Shown here in pieces: positions 14,005 through 22,047 of a DNA stretch of 43,631 bases. The notes below the pieces were generated by a model, which had not been told where the DNA came from, did no database searches, and worked only from the letters and a program-made list of their open reading frames with translations. The position numbers and the translations under genes are program-made. The stretch lies in the IMG/VR virus record IMGVR_UViG_3300010939_000078, positions 1-43,631 of that record, one strand, 5' to 3'. The stretch comes from a virus. Within the stretch, counting starts at the first letter, position 1; every line of letters begins with the position of its first letter.

Positions 14005-14983
14005 TATTCCCGGACTTGATGCTGATATTCATTTCGGATCGATCGATTCTAAGCCGGACGATTGGCGAAAAGATAAAGACCTCATCGAAGAAATTGATCC
14101 GGATGATGATGAACTGTTTGATACCCCAAAAGACGTGATCGCAATTTTAGGGTTCGATCCTCTCGAAGAGGACGATGATAAACCAGAGACGGTCGTCGAA
14201 TCAACGCCACTATTACCCGCGGATCAAGGGGCGATGGAAGGCGCGGCGACGCTGGAAGCGGCCAGGTTTCTGGGGTTATCCTTAACTGAGGCGTCTGGTT
14301 GCGGGACCGGGACAGGTGGGTTCGGATCTGGCAATACGTGCGCGAAGGGTGAAGGAACATCTAATACCCAAAAATCAACGGAGTCATTTCAACCGAAAAA
14401 AATGCTTGCGGAATTAAGTAGTGAAACACAAAAAATTCTTGAAGAAAATGAATATGAGCTAGAAGATTTTGAAACTTTTTCTGATGCCGTATTGGATGGC
14501 AATGACACAGAAATCGAATCCAATGTACCATTGATCGGCGAATCAGCAGTTGAAGAAATGGAAGAAGCAGTCTGGAATCAAGCAATTCCTCCGAAATCAG
14601 AATCCGCCTCCTATGGTCCGGGCGGAGAAACTTTCACACTTCATCGCGCAGTTAACACTAAAGAATCGAAATATTCCAATACTTTTTGGACAGACAATCC
14701 AAAAGATTCCCGCCCGTACGTGACAAAGCATTTCAAAGAAGCCAATTTGAGGGTGTTAGACGTATCAATACCTTCTGGAAAAATTGCCGACGCAAATTCA
14801 TTGCGAAGTGCTGCTCAAACCTTGGGGATTAGTGCGGAGTTTGATTTTGAACTTGCGGACAATAATGATGTCAGAGACGTTCTCAGAAGTGAAGGCATTG
14901 TGGCTATTTTCTTCCGTGATTTAGGCCCTGATAATTCTTACGAGCACGATACGATGTTACTTTTGTCGGAGCCAAAACCATGA
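13997..14983 (+). CDS. Linker-bearing protein with ADP-ribosyltransferase-like C-terminus
   Basis: This is a 328-residue protein from a GTG at 13997, which overlaps the portal stop by 8 bp and has GGAG 8 nt upstream. The N-terminus is acidic (MADIPGLDADIHFG; DPDDDELFDTPKDVIAILGFDP). Then come PADQGAMEGAATLEAA and the second copy of the GCGTGTGGFGSGNTCAKG linker. The C-terminal third differs from the upstream gene: GGETFTLHRAV, NTFWTDNPKDSRPYVTKHF and NLRVLDVSIPSG follow the usual order Arg, S-x-F/W-T and strand of ART-fold proteins. A late Glu (SEG...) could be catalytic. ART activity is inference. Base composition is more AT-rich after about 14355, suggesting recent acquisition. Confidence 0.62.
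   Translation: MADIPGLDADIHFGSIDSKPDDWRKDKDLIEEIDPDDDELFDTPKDVIAILGFDPLEEDDDKPETVVESTPLLPADQGAMEGAATLEAARFLGLSLTEASGCGTGTGGFGSGNTCAKGEGTSNTQKSTESFQPKKMLAELSSETQKILEENEYELEDFETFSDAVLDGNDTEIESNVPLIGESAVEEMEEAVWNQAIPPKSESASYGPGGETFTLHRAVNTKESKYSNTFWTDNPKDSRPYVTKHFKEANLRVLDVSIPSGKIADANSLRSAAQTLGISAEFDFELADNNDVRDVLRSEGIVAIFFRDLGPDNSYEHDTMLLLSEPKP
14255..14350 (+). repeat. Linker module, copy 2
   Basis: This is nearly the same 96 bp as at 13048-13143, offset by 1207 bp. It is preceded by module A (14216-14257, PADQGAMEGAATLE), which itself recurs at 15147-15204 with a small insertion. The two module types flank domains that differ, as expected for cassette replacement by recombination. Confidence 0.92.
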
Positions 14984-15234
14984 TAATTGCAGACCAGGAG
15001 ATATGGGATCGGGTCATAAAAATGCTCGGATTTCGCGGCAAACTATCTGTAAATCAAGCAAAAACTGTTAAGCATTTATTCGTAAAAGCTGGAGGCGGAA
15101 CGGGGGATAGAGGCGCAGATGAGCTTTCTGAATCGATCCGATTATCCCCCGCGGATCAAGGTGCGATTGCCGGGGCGATGGAAGGCGCGGCGACGCTGGA
15201 AGAGGCGCAGCAAATACTGAGAGATTATCCATGA
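14980..15234 (+). CDS. Short protein ending in the repeated PADQGAIAGAMEGA module
   Basis: This 84-residue protein has an ATG overlapping the previous stop as ATGA (14980-14983). The first 45 residues (MIIADQEIWDRVIKMLGFRG) are unique. The rest, LSPADQGAIAGAMEGAATLEEAQQILRDYP, copies the module found before the linker in the upstream gene. Portal and MuF proteins often end in such short helical tails, so this may be the displaced original C-terminus of the portal. Its function as a separate protein is unknown; an immunity or chaperone role for the neighbouring domain is speculative. Confidence 0.55.
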   Translation: MIIADQEIWDRVIKMLGFRGKLSVNQAKTVKHLFVKAGGGTGDRGADELSESIRLSPADQGAIAGAMEGAATLEEAQQILRDYP

Positions 15235-15401
15235 AGCTAAGATCATTTTTAGGATTGCCGTGTGTTTCTTTCTTTGCATCGAAATTCGAGCAGAAAGGGA
15301 TTCCGGGAACAAGACGACACACATCAAAACCGGGAACTAGTGTGACCGTTCCTGCTGGATTGAAATATCGCATTGGTTCTGGGCATTGTGAAATTGTCTA
15401 G
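15231..15401 (+). CDS. Hypothetical small protein
   Basis: This 56-residue frame starts with an ATG overlapping the previous stop (ATGA, 15231-15234) and ends at a TAG at 15399. The protein is basic, with one segment SKPGTSVTVPAGLKYRI that looks like a short beta-hairpin. I do not recognise it. Translation is supported mainly by the coupled overlap. Confidence 0.4.
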   Translation: MKLRSFLGLPCVSFFASKFEQKGIPGTRRHTSKPGTSVTVPAGLKYRIGSGHCEIV

Positions 15402-15436
15402 ACCCCAACCTGTTTTCCGGCTTGCACAGAATCGAA

Positions 15437-16183
15437 ATGGCCGAACTAAAAAACCGCAACGCACTTGATAAACGTTTCGCGCGCCAGTTCGCCAAACTCA
15501 CCGCGAAGCAGAAACGCGAATTGGAGCGGCTGCTGGGAGACCCTCCGGATCTCGCCAACGTTCCGGCAGCGTTCTGGATTGAAGCCCAGCGTGAGACCGA
15601 AGAAGAACTGGCCGCGTTGATGCTGCTGGTGTTCGTCGCCGCATCTAGCCAGCACGGGATGAACAGGACGAACAGCCAAACGCAGGGGCTTGTGTTCGCC
15701 ACGCAGCAGGCCAAACAGGTTTCCACCCAGTTCGTGACACACACTCGCGAACGGCTTGCAGCCGGGTCCGGCGTCGATACGGTACTCGGCCCGTCCCGGG
15801 TCGCCACCGTCGCCGAAACGGAAGTTACCGCTGCGCAAGCCGAGGGAACGACGGCCGCTGTCCGATCGGGGGACGTTCCAAGATTATCATTCGGGGCCCC
15901 GTTCTGGTTCACACAATGCGCCCCATCGGTGTGCAAAATCTGCTGGCCGTTTCATGGGCTGCCGGATCAGGTTTGGCGTGGGAAAATCTCACTGCCAGCA
16001 CACCCGCACTGCCAATGTTACCTGTCGGTGCTGCGCGTCGGGCGCTTGGCAGGCCGCATTCGGGTCAGAGATTGCCCGGCACCGGAAGGGGCAGACTTTA
16101 CACTTCGCAGGCGGCTGGTCGTTGAGTCAAACAGGATCCTGGAGTTAACCGGCGGTCCCCAGCGGGGCCGGTTTGATAATTGA
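15437..16183 (+). CDS. MuF-type minor head protein (SPP1 gp7-like)
   Basis: This 248-residue protein has an N-terminal helical half (KQKRELERLLG and following), then TVAETEVTAAQAEG. It ends in the cysteine/histidine-rich signature of the phage Mu F family: FTQCAPSVCKICWPFHG and LPAHPHCQCYLSVL. The ATG at 15437 is taken as start; a TTG at 15422 is possible. This protein sits inside the head near the portal, can be ejected with DNA, and in other phages is often fused to toxin domains. Here those domains are instead found on the neighbouring linker proteins. Confidence 0.75.
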   Translation: MAELKNRNALDKRFARQFAKLTAKQKRELERLLGDPPDLANVPAAFWIEAQRETEEELAALMLLVFVAASSQHGMNRTNSQTQGLVFATQQAKQVSTQFVTHTRERLAAGSGVDTVLGPSRVATVAETEVTAAQAEGTTAAVRSGDVPRLSFGAPFWFTQCAPSVCKICWPFHGLPDQVWRGKISLPAHPHCQCYLSVLRVGRLAGRIRVRDCPAPEGADFTLRRRLVVESNRILELTGGPQRGRFDN

Positions 16184-16196
16184 GGATGTTCACAAA

Positions 16197-16358
16197 ATGA
16201 GTGCATCAAAAACAGCAAAATGCCAGAAATGTGGAACGCACAAATTCGATTCAGCAAGATCGAGAGGAAAACGCGGCGTAGAGCTAGTGTGCGAAAACGG
16301 GCACAAGTCATTCGAGTCTATGCCAGGGAAATCAAGACCTAAGCCGAAACTGGCTTGA
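16197..16358 (+). CDS. Small zinc-ribbon protein
   Basis: This 53-residue protein runs from the ATG at 16197 with GAGG upstream. KCQKCGTHKF supplies one C-x-x-C; VCENGHKSF supplies a Cys and a His that could complete a zinc site. The C-terminus is basic (KSRPKPKLA). Role unknown; it lies between the MuF-type gene and the structured RNA. Confidence 0.55.
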   Translation: MSASKTAKCQKCGTHKFDSARSRGKRGVELVCENGHKSFESMPGKSRPKPKLA

Positions 16359-16393
16359 CACAATCTCCCGCCTAGTCCAACATAACAGAATGC

Positions 16394-16512
16394 AAGGGGG
16401 CCGGTGATTCATCACCGGCACTCGATTGGCTGCCGGGAATCGATGCCCGTGCAAGCCTTGAACTTCGCAGCCTTTCAAGGGGGTCGCGTGAGAAATCACG
16501 CCGGCCCCCTTT
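16394..16512 (+). ncRNA. Structured RNA with terminator and alternative pairing, candidate attenuator
   Basis: Four hairpins can be read: GCCGGTGA (16400-16407) with TCACCGGC (16412-16419); CGATT/AATCG (16423-16442); CCTTGAA (16456-16462) with TTCAAGG (16474-16480); and CGTGA-GAAA-TCACG (16487-16500) with a GNRA-type tetraloop. AAGGGGG occurs at 16394 and 16477. Both can pair with the same CCCCCTT at 16505-16511, which runs into a T-tract. The upstream copy pairs perfectly over 11 bp (AAGGGGGCCGG) but would break the first hairpin. This competition is typical of attenuators and riboswitch expression platforms. It lies between head genes and the prohead protease gene and may cap the upstream transcript. 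Confidence 0.65.
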
Positions 16513-16530
16513 TTTTATTGGTTGTGAAGT

Positions 16531-17661
16531 ATGAAACAAATCTTGCAAGAAACGACTCTTTCTGAATCACCGCTCTCCGTTGACCGTGAGGCCGGGATAA
16601 TCAAGGGTGTCAAGATCCTTGGCCGCGAATCGAAGAACGGGCGCACCTATTCGGCCCGTGCTCTCCAGGAAGCCAGTAAATTTTACGAAGACATCAAGGT
16701 CAATATCGACCATCCAGACCGCAGTAATCCGAATCAGGAGCGGTCTTTCATTTCGTTCATCGGCCAGCTTGACCGCTGTCATGTTGCGGAATCTGGCGAC
16801 GTGTACGGTGATCTCAACATCCTGAAATCGTCATCCCAATCCGAGGCGGTATTCGAGGCAGCCGAACGATTCCCAAAACAGTTCGGCCTGTCTCATAACG
16901 CCGAAGGCGAACTCGTTCAGAAAGACGGCGGCTGGGTTGTCGAATCCATCGACTGCGTTCATTCCGTTGACATCGTATCCCAACCGGCGACGAACGCCGG
17001 GCTATTTGAATCAGTGGAGCTAAAAATGAAACGAACTCTCCGCGAAGTTGTGACAACCGCAAGCCGCAAACGAAAAGGCTTCAAACGTTTTTTGGAGGAA
17101 ATGCACGAGGACGGAATGCTCGCGGATGTCGAAGGCGTGGAGGTTGAAGCTGAGATTTCCGCTGCCGATGCGGCAATCGATGCGCTTGCTCAAAAAGCGG
17201 ACGAAGCGTTCCGCGATATGAGCATGAGCCCGGAGGACACGGCGAAGGTCGTCAAAGACCTCAATAAAATTGCCATCGAGGTCGTGCAAAAACTCGAAAC
17301 CGTCGAGCAAGCCGTCGGGGAGAGCGGCAACGCGGGGGAATCGAGCTCTGGTGCTGGTGGTACGGATGAGGAAGTCAAACTTCCAGAATCGGTACAAAAG
17401 CGTTTGCGCTCAATCGACCGCATGGAAGCGAAAAACATGCTACTGGAATCGGACCGCGAAGCAAGCGGCGAACGCATCACTGCCGTTGCCGCCGTCCCGG
17501 AACGCCAGCGCCAGAAGCTGGTCGAGTCATGGCCGCGGAAAACAAGCGGCAACGGTGCAAGACGACCCGGAAAGTCACCGTCGATTCTGGAATCGGAAGG
17601 CCGCGATTGGACCCCCGCGAAGAACACACAGGAATTCGCCAGCCGCTTGCGAAAAGCGTGA
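16531..17661 (+). CDS. Prohead protease with C-terminal scaffold region
   Basis: This 376-residue protein has an N-terminal half with GVKILGRESKNGRTY, IDHPDR (candidate catalytic His) and FGLSHNAEG (a Ser-His segment), followed by VVSIDCV-like and DIVSQPATN motifs. This fits the herpesvirus-type phage protease group of the Mu I/T4 gp21 kind. The C-terminal half is acidic, helical and low in complexity, as expected for a fused scaffold that is digested during maturation. The start ATG follows the terminator-like RNA. It precedes the head-associated and capsid genes. Confidence 0.78.
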   Translation: MKQILQETTLSESPLSVDREAGIIKGVKILGRESKNGRTYSARALQEASKFYEDIKVNIDHPDRSNPNQERSFISFIGQLDRCHVAESGDVYGDLNILKSSSQSEAVFEAAERFPKQFGLSHNAEGELVQKDGGWVVESIDCVHSVDIVSQPATNAGLFESVELKMKRTLREVVTTASRKRKGFKRFLEEMHEDGMLADVEGVEVEAEISAADAAIDALAQKADEAFRDMSMSPEDTAKVVKDLNKIAIEVVQKLETVEQAVGESGNAGESSSGAGGTDEEVKLPESVQKRLRSIDRMEAKNMLLESDREASGERITAVAAVPERQRQKLVESWPRKTSGNGARRPGKSPSILESEGRDWTPAKNTQEFASRLRKA

Positions 17662-17679
17662 TCAACGGAGAATTATTCA

Positions 17680-18786
17680 ATGACCTTATCATTGTCACTT
17701 CCTGAATCGGCTCTGGCTTTGCCGCGTCGCTTCGGTTTTGAGACACTATTCAACAGCCCTCCTAAGCACCAGTACCACCAGTATTTGTTGGCGGATCTCG
17801 GCGCGGGTATTGACCTGGCCGCGACCGTGATCTTCGCTCCGGGCCGGGCGATTGTGATCCACGATATTAGGATCACAGGCGACGGGTCACCGGCCGGTGT
17901 CGACGATGCTAACACGAGCGTGTGGACAGTGACCGATGGAACTTCAACCATCGTCGCAGAAACGTACGACACCACGACTGTGTTCCCGGCCGACAGCGTG
18001 CAGACCAGCCTCGGCACGGTTGCCAACCAGGTGATCCTTGCCGGTGGCCGCGTCGAATTGACGGTTCTGAATGGTACGGCTGCCAACTTGCCGCCTGTGG
18101 TCGTCACAATTGAATACAGCGACCTCGGAGCGTACCCTTACGAGGGCTGGCAGATCATCGCGCCGGACGACGGGACTGCTATCATTGCTGACGGCGTTCC
18201 GGGCGAACTCGATCTGCTGACCGGTGGCGGATCTGATAACGATGAAATCTACATTGCCCGCGCAGTCGAAGAATTTCTGTTTGCCGATGACAAGCCGTTA
18301 TATTGGAGCACGCGGCTACGCCTCGCGGAAGCGAACACTGATGACGCCAATATTATCTGCGGTGTGATGGATGCTGTTGCCGCTAACAGGCTCCAGGATG
18401 ATGGCGCAGGTCCGCCTTCCAGTTATAGCGGCGCCGTGTTTTTCAAGGTGGACGGCGGGACCGTCTGGCAATTTGAAACGTCGCTTGGCAGCACTCAGAT
18501 CACGACCGCCTTGGCTGCTCTGTCTCCAGACGGTGCTTCTGATTACCACACACTCTGGATTGAAGCCCGCCGGCGGGATGCGACGACTATTGAACTGATC
18601 CCGTTCATTGACGAAGCGGGCGGGCAGAAAAAGGATCAGGCCCTCGACGCCAATGGCGACAAGATCAAGCACACAATCACGCTTGGCTCGCCGACCGACA
18701 TGATGGCGTTTGCCGGCGTCAAGAACGGCGGGGCCAACGCCGAAACGCTGATCGTCCAGTACATGGCCGCTTACCAACTCCGATAA
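17680..18786 (+). CDS. Head-associated (decoration-like) protein, long paralogue
   Basis: This 368-residue protein has an N-terminal 130 residues that are Thr/Val-rich and beta-like (ATVIFAPGRAIVIHDIRI). From about residue 150 it is clearly homologous to the next gene: DNDEIYIARAVEEFLFADDKP, SSYSGAVFFKVDG, FETSLGSTQ and HTITLGSPT. The position between protease and major capsid genes suits a capsid decoration or fibre protein. A beta-sandwich or ConA-like fold is likely but not shown. Both paralogues begin SLSLTLPE/LSLSLPE, so a shared N-terminal anchoring peptide is possible. Confidence 0.62.
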   Translation: MTLSLSLPESALALPRRFGFETLFNSPPKHQYHQYLLADLGAGIDLAATVIFAPGRAIVIHDIRITGDGSPAGVDDANTSVWTVTDGTSTIVAETYDTTTVFPADSVQTSLGTVANQVILAGGRVELTVLNGTAANLPPVVVTIEYSDLGAYPYEGWQIIAPDDGTAIIADGVPGELDLLTGGGSDNDEIYIARAVEEFLFADDKPLYWSTRLRLAEANTDDANIICGVMDAVAANRLQDDGAGPPSSYSGAVFFKVDGGTVWQFETSLGSTQITTALAALSPDGASDYHTLWIEARRRDATTIELIPFIDEAGGQKKDQALDANGDKIKHTITLGSPTDMMAFAGVKNGGANAETLIVQYMAAYQLR

Positions 18787-18800
18787 ACGGAAAAAACATA

Positions 18801-19535
18801 ATGTCTTTGTCATTGACTTTGCCGGAGAGATTTCTGCTCGCGCCGCGCCAATTCGGGCATGTCGATCACTTCGAGGAATTCGTCACTGGAGACCGTTGGA
18901 CTTCGCTCGAAGCCGATGCCGGTTCGAGTGTTGCCGCTGTTGATTCCGCCGAAGGTGGACTCGATCTGATTTCTGGCGGAACCGACAACGACGAAGTGTA
19001 TGTGCATACGACACAAGAGTTGTTTTTGATCGCAGACGATAAGCCAATGTCGATGATAGCTCGGCTCGCGTTTGCCGAAGCCAATATCAACGACATCAAT
19101 GTGATCTGCGGATTTCAATCTGCCGTTGTCGCCAATTCTCTTCAAGACAATGCCGGCGGGCCGCTAGCCTCCTACAGCGGTGCCGTGTTTTTCAAACTCG
19201 ATGGAGAATTGTTCTGGCGGTTTGAAACGTCGCTTGCCGGTACTCAGACCACGACCAGGCTTGCTGCGGTCAGCCCGGATGCTGCGACCGATTTTCACAC
19301 GTTGCAGATCGACATACGCCGCCGGGATGCGACGACCGTTGAACTGATCCCCATGATCGACGAATCGGGCGGGAACAATCCACTGCAAGCACTCAACAAC
19401 AACGGCGTGAAAGTCAAGCACACCATTACGTTAGGTTCACCGACCGAGATGGCCCTAGTGTGCGGTGCCAAGTCGGGCGGAGCGAACGCGGAAACAGTCC
19501 GGCTTGCAATGATCGGCTGGGAAGGCACCCGGTAG
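18801..19535 (+). CDS. Head-associated (decoration-like) protein, short paralogue
   Basis: This 244-residue protein matches the C-terminal 210 residues of the preceding protein over its whole length (DNDEVYVHTTQELFLIADDKP, YSGAVFFKLDG, FETSLAGTQ, HTITLGSPTEM, SGGANAET). It lacks the N-terminal beta region of the paralogue. The gene begins 15 bp after the previous stop. Two copies may allow mixed occupancy of one capsid site or surface diversification. Confidence 0.62.
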   Translation: MSLSLTLPERFLLAPRQFGHVDHFEEFVTGDRWTSLEADAGSSVAAVDSAEGGLDLISGGTDNDEVYVHTTQELFLIADDKPMSMIARLAFAEANINDINVICGFQSAVVANSLQDNAGGPLASYSGAVFFKLDGELFWRFETSLAGTQTTTRLAAVSPDAATDFHTLQIDIRRRDATTVELIPMIDESGGNNPLQALNNNGVKVKHTITLGSPTEMALVCGAKSGGANAETVRLAMIGWEGTR

Positions 19536-19579
19536 CCCCCACTCAAAAAAGAATCTCACGATTTCAAAAGGATACGAAC

Positions 19580-20842
19580 ATGACTGCTTTCGCAGCAACA
19601 CTCGCCCGCGACATCCGGAACGCCAAACGAACCGGTGAAGAGGACAAAGTTTTGTCGCAACTCTCTGAGGCAATGGGTATCGAAGACGCTCATAACGGCG
19701 TCAATTCCGAGGGCGGCTTTATCTGGCAGTCTCAATCTGGCTCGCGGTTCAATCGATCCCGGCAGCAGATCAAACCTTCTGAATTCTCCATCCGGGATTT
19801 ATTTGAAAATCTCGTCACGCTGGATGACGGCTCCCCTGCCGGTCGCGAACTTCTTGAATCATTCAGCCCGCGAAAGCATGGTCGCAACATTAAGCCGTTG
19901 CTCGAAGCTGGACCGATTGACCATGCGACGTTTTCAAACATCACCGGCCAGATTTTCTTCACGTCCACGCTTGAATCGTTCGACCAGCCGAATCTGATCG
20001 GCACGGCGATCACACGCAATATCCCGACCGACCTCCAAGAAGAGGAGAAGATCCCTGGGATCAGCTTGCCTGGCGACGAGGCCGAAGCGATTGGTGCGAA
20101 CCAGCCGTATCCGGAAGTCGGCGTGAGCGAGGAATGGGTGATGACGCCGGAGAAAGTCAAACGGGGTTATATTTTATCGCTCTCGAAAGAGGCTGTGTTC
20201 GGCGACCGCACCGGGTTATTGCTCGACCGGGCAAACAAAGGCGCTGAGATGATGGGGCTCAACAAAGAGAAACGCATCCTGGATGCCGTGCTTGGAATCG
20301 ATACGCTCTACCGCCGCAACGACGGGTTCGCCCAGGCGACATACGGGGACACTCACACTGACGGAGATTTTGACAACCTCGGAACGGCTGCTCTTGCAGA
20401 TTGGACTGACATCGAAGCAGCATTGCTGTTGTTCGACGCAATCAACGATCCGAACACCGGCGAGCCTGTGATGATCGGCAGCCGCCAATTGATCGTGCCG
20501 ACTGCTCTGCTGTTTACGGCCCAGCGAATTGTCAGTGCGATTGAGACCCGTGAAGTCACCAATACCAATACGACAACAATTTCTCCGAATCCGCTGAGCG
20601 GCACCCCGCTTGAAATCGTCTCAAACCAGTACGTCAACGACCGCACAAGCTCGACGATCCAGTGGTTCATTGGCGACTTTCCGCGTGGGTTTACCTACCG
20701 GGAAAACTGGCCGATCACGACCGAAGAGGAACGCGAAGGCGGTCCGAGAGCATTCAGCCACGACACGGTTGCGCGCTTCAAAGTCTCCGAAAAGGGCGTC
20801 CCGGCTGTTGAAGAGCCTCGTTACGCGGTGCGCGGGAACTAA
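19580..20842 (+). CDS. Major capsid protein
   Basis: The protein has 420 residues from the ATG at 19580, where AAAAGGA lies about 7 nt upstream; the longer frame from 19460 overlaps the previous gene. The size, the position after protease and head-associated genes, and the composition suit an HK97-fold major capsid protein. Segments IKPLLEAGPIDHATFSNITG, EWVMTPEKVKRGYILSLSKE, IPTALLFTAQRI-like and PYRENW-like motifs resemble the Mu gpT-type capsid family. The C-terminal strand DTVARFKVSEKGVPAVEEPRYAV is typical of capsid protein ends. Cleavage by the upstream protease is likely at the N-terminus. Confidence 0.85.
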   Translation: MTAFAATLARDIRNAKRTGEEDKVLSQLSEAMGIEDAHNGVNSEGGFIWQSQSGSRFNRSRQQIKPSEFSIRDLFENLVTLDDGSPAGRELLESFSPRKHGRNIKPLLEAGPIDHATFSNITGQIFFTSTLESFDQPNLIGTAITRNIPTDLQEEEKIPGISLPGDEAEAIGANQPYPEVGVSEEWVMTPEKVKRGYILSLSKEAVFGDRTGLLLDRANKGAEMMGLNKEKRILDAVLGIDTLYRRNDGFAQATYGDTHTDGDFDNLGTAALADWTDIEAALLLFDAINDPNTGEPVMIGSRQLIVPTALLFTAQRIVSAIETREVTNTNTTTISPNPLSGTPLEIVSNQYVNDRTSSTIQWFIGDFPRGFTYRENWPITTEEEREGGPRAFSHDTVARFKVSEKGVPAVEEPRYAVRGN

Positions 20843-20859
20843 CAATCCAAGAGGAAAGC

Positions 20860-21402
20860 ATGCCAGACGAAATCATCGAAGACATCACGGATCACAGTTC
20901 TGATTCGCCTGTTGTCGCCGCGCCTCAGCCGGGAGAGAGTCCCACTTCGCTCTCTCCCGGCACGCTGGCTGAGAATGATTCGTTGATTGATGTTGGCACG
21001 CCGCCGCCGGGGCATCGCATCCGCGTCGATCCCGGCGATCTCACACAAGGCAAAAAAGAATCGGATAACGATTTCAAACGTCGCCGTCACGAATACAGAA
21101 CCGCTCCGGACCCGTACAGCCCCACAGGCCGCAAGAAAGGCAAAATCTATTTGCAAGATTGGGAAGTGAAGTGCATCGGGACGAAGGGGACTGTTCCGGC
21201 CCCGGCTCGGATCAACGGTGTGCCAGCCGCTCCGGATGCTATCCGGGAGTTTCTACTTCTGCGAGGAATCAAACACGCCGCGGGTTTCAGGTTTCGTGCA
21301 TTTCCCGTTGCGAATACAAAGGTTGATGCCGGCGAGGCTGCATATTCCGCAGCACACGTACCGGATGAATTCCGGCAACGCCGGGCGAATGAAGGCGGAT
21401 AA
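20860..21402 (+). CDS. Hypothetical head protein
   Basis: This 180-residue protein has an acidic, Pro-rich N-terminus (QPGESPTSLSPGTLAE) and a more ordered C-terminal half (KIYLQDWEVKCIG; APDAIREFLLLRG; FRFRAFPVANTKVDAGE). It starts 18 bp after the capsid gene stop. A head-stabilising or head-tail role is suggested by position only. Confidence 0.5.
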   Translation: MPDEIIEDITDHSSDSPVVAAPQPGESPTSLSPGTLAENDSLIDVGTPPPGHRIRVDPGDLTQGKKESDNDFKRRRHEYRTAPDPYSPTGRKKGKIYLQDWEVKCIGTKGTVPAPARINGVPAAPDAIREFLLLRGIKHAAGFRFRAFPVANTKVDAGEAAYSAAHVPDEFRQRRANEGG

Positions 21403-21411
21403 AGGCGAATA

Positions 21412-21654
21412 ATGGCAAAGACACGCGCACAACGCATCACAAGCCTGAATAAAATCATCGACGATGCGCTGGTCGCATTAGAGGAAATGGACGTAGCAAC
21501 AAACGCTGGAGCTTTGGCGAATTCATCCGGTCAAGGGGCAGGCATCGACCATTCTGAATTTGAGTCGCGCCAGCGTAATAGAATCGACTGGGCGGAAAGA
21601 CAGCTTGCTACGTTAGGCGGGGTTGCTGAGGTCACGTCAGAGGCAATCGGATGA
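21412..21654 (+). CDS. Small head-tail protein, gpW-like candidate
   Basis: This 80-residue protein is helical with a basic start (MAKTRAQRITSLNKIIDDALVALEEM) and a C-terminal helix (RIDWAERQLATLGG). Size, helical content and position between capsid and connector genes fit the small head-completion proteins of the gpW kind. The sequence match is not clear. Confidence 0.5.
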   Translation: MAKTRAQRITSLNKIIDDALVALEEMDVATNAGALANSSGQGAGIDHSEFESRQRNRIDWAERQLATLGGVAEVTSEAIG

Positions 21655-21657
21655 TGT

Positions 21658-22047
21658 ATGACATTTATCGGCACCATGCAGGAATACTACCGGCATTTGC
21701 ACAATCGCAAGATCGTCACCGTTTCGACGGCTGGCAGCATCGACTCGGAAGCACAGCAAGATGAAATCAGTTGGAACAATTCTGGGACAACCGAAGGTGG
21801 GGCGATTGTCTTGGATCTCTCGGCGGCTCGCGCGACATTCGGGGGCATCAATCTTGCCGGCGACGAACGCACTTGGATTATCCCCGACATCTTGCTTGCC
21901 AATTTGTGTGAGATCGTCCCAGGCTATGTGATTAGCGAGGATGCGATAGCAGATATTTCGGATGAAACGACAAAATGGACGGTGAAACTGGCACAGCAGG
22001 TAAAAGAGGGCACGCAGTGGGTGTGTCTGTGCGTAAAACATGGCTAA
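21658..22047 (+). CDS. Head-closure or connector candidate
   Basis: This 129-residue beta-rich protein has EYYRHLHNRKIVTV near its start, and WIIPDILLANL and WTVKLAQQVKEGTQWVCLCVK near its end. It begins 3 bp after the previous stop and overlaps the following gene by 8 bp. Position suggests a head-closure protein. Family not identified. Confidence 0.48.
   Translation: MTFIGTMQEYYRHLHNRKIVTVSTAGSIDSEAQQDEISWNNSGTTEGGAIVLDLSAARATFGGINLAGDERTWIIPDILLANLCEIVPGYVISEDAIADISDETTKWTVKLAQQVKEGTQWVCLCVKHG

Noticed and set aside
16394-16480. A possible tRNA
   Set aside because: Several stems are present, but there is no anticodon arm of normal size, no TTCGA T-loop and no CCA-type acceptor end, so a terminator/attenuator fits better.
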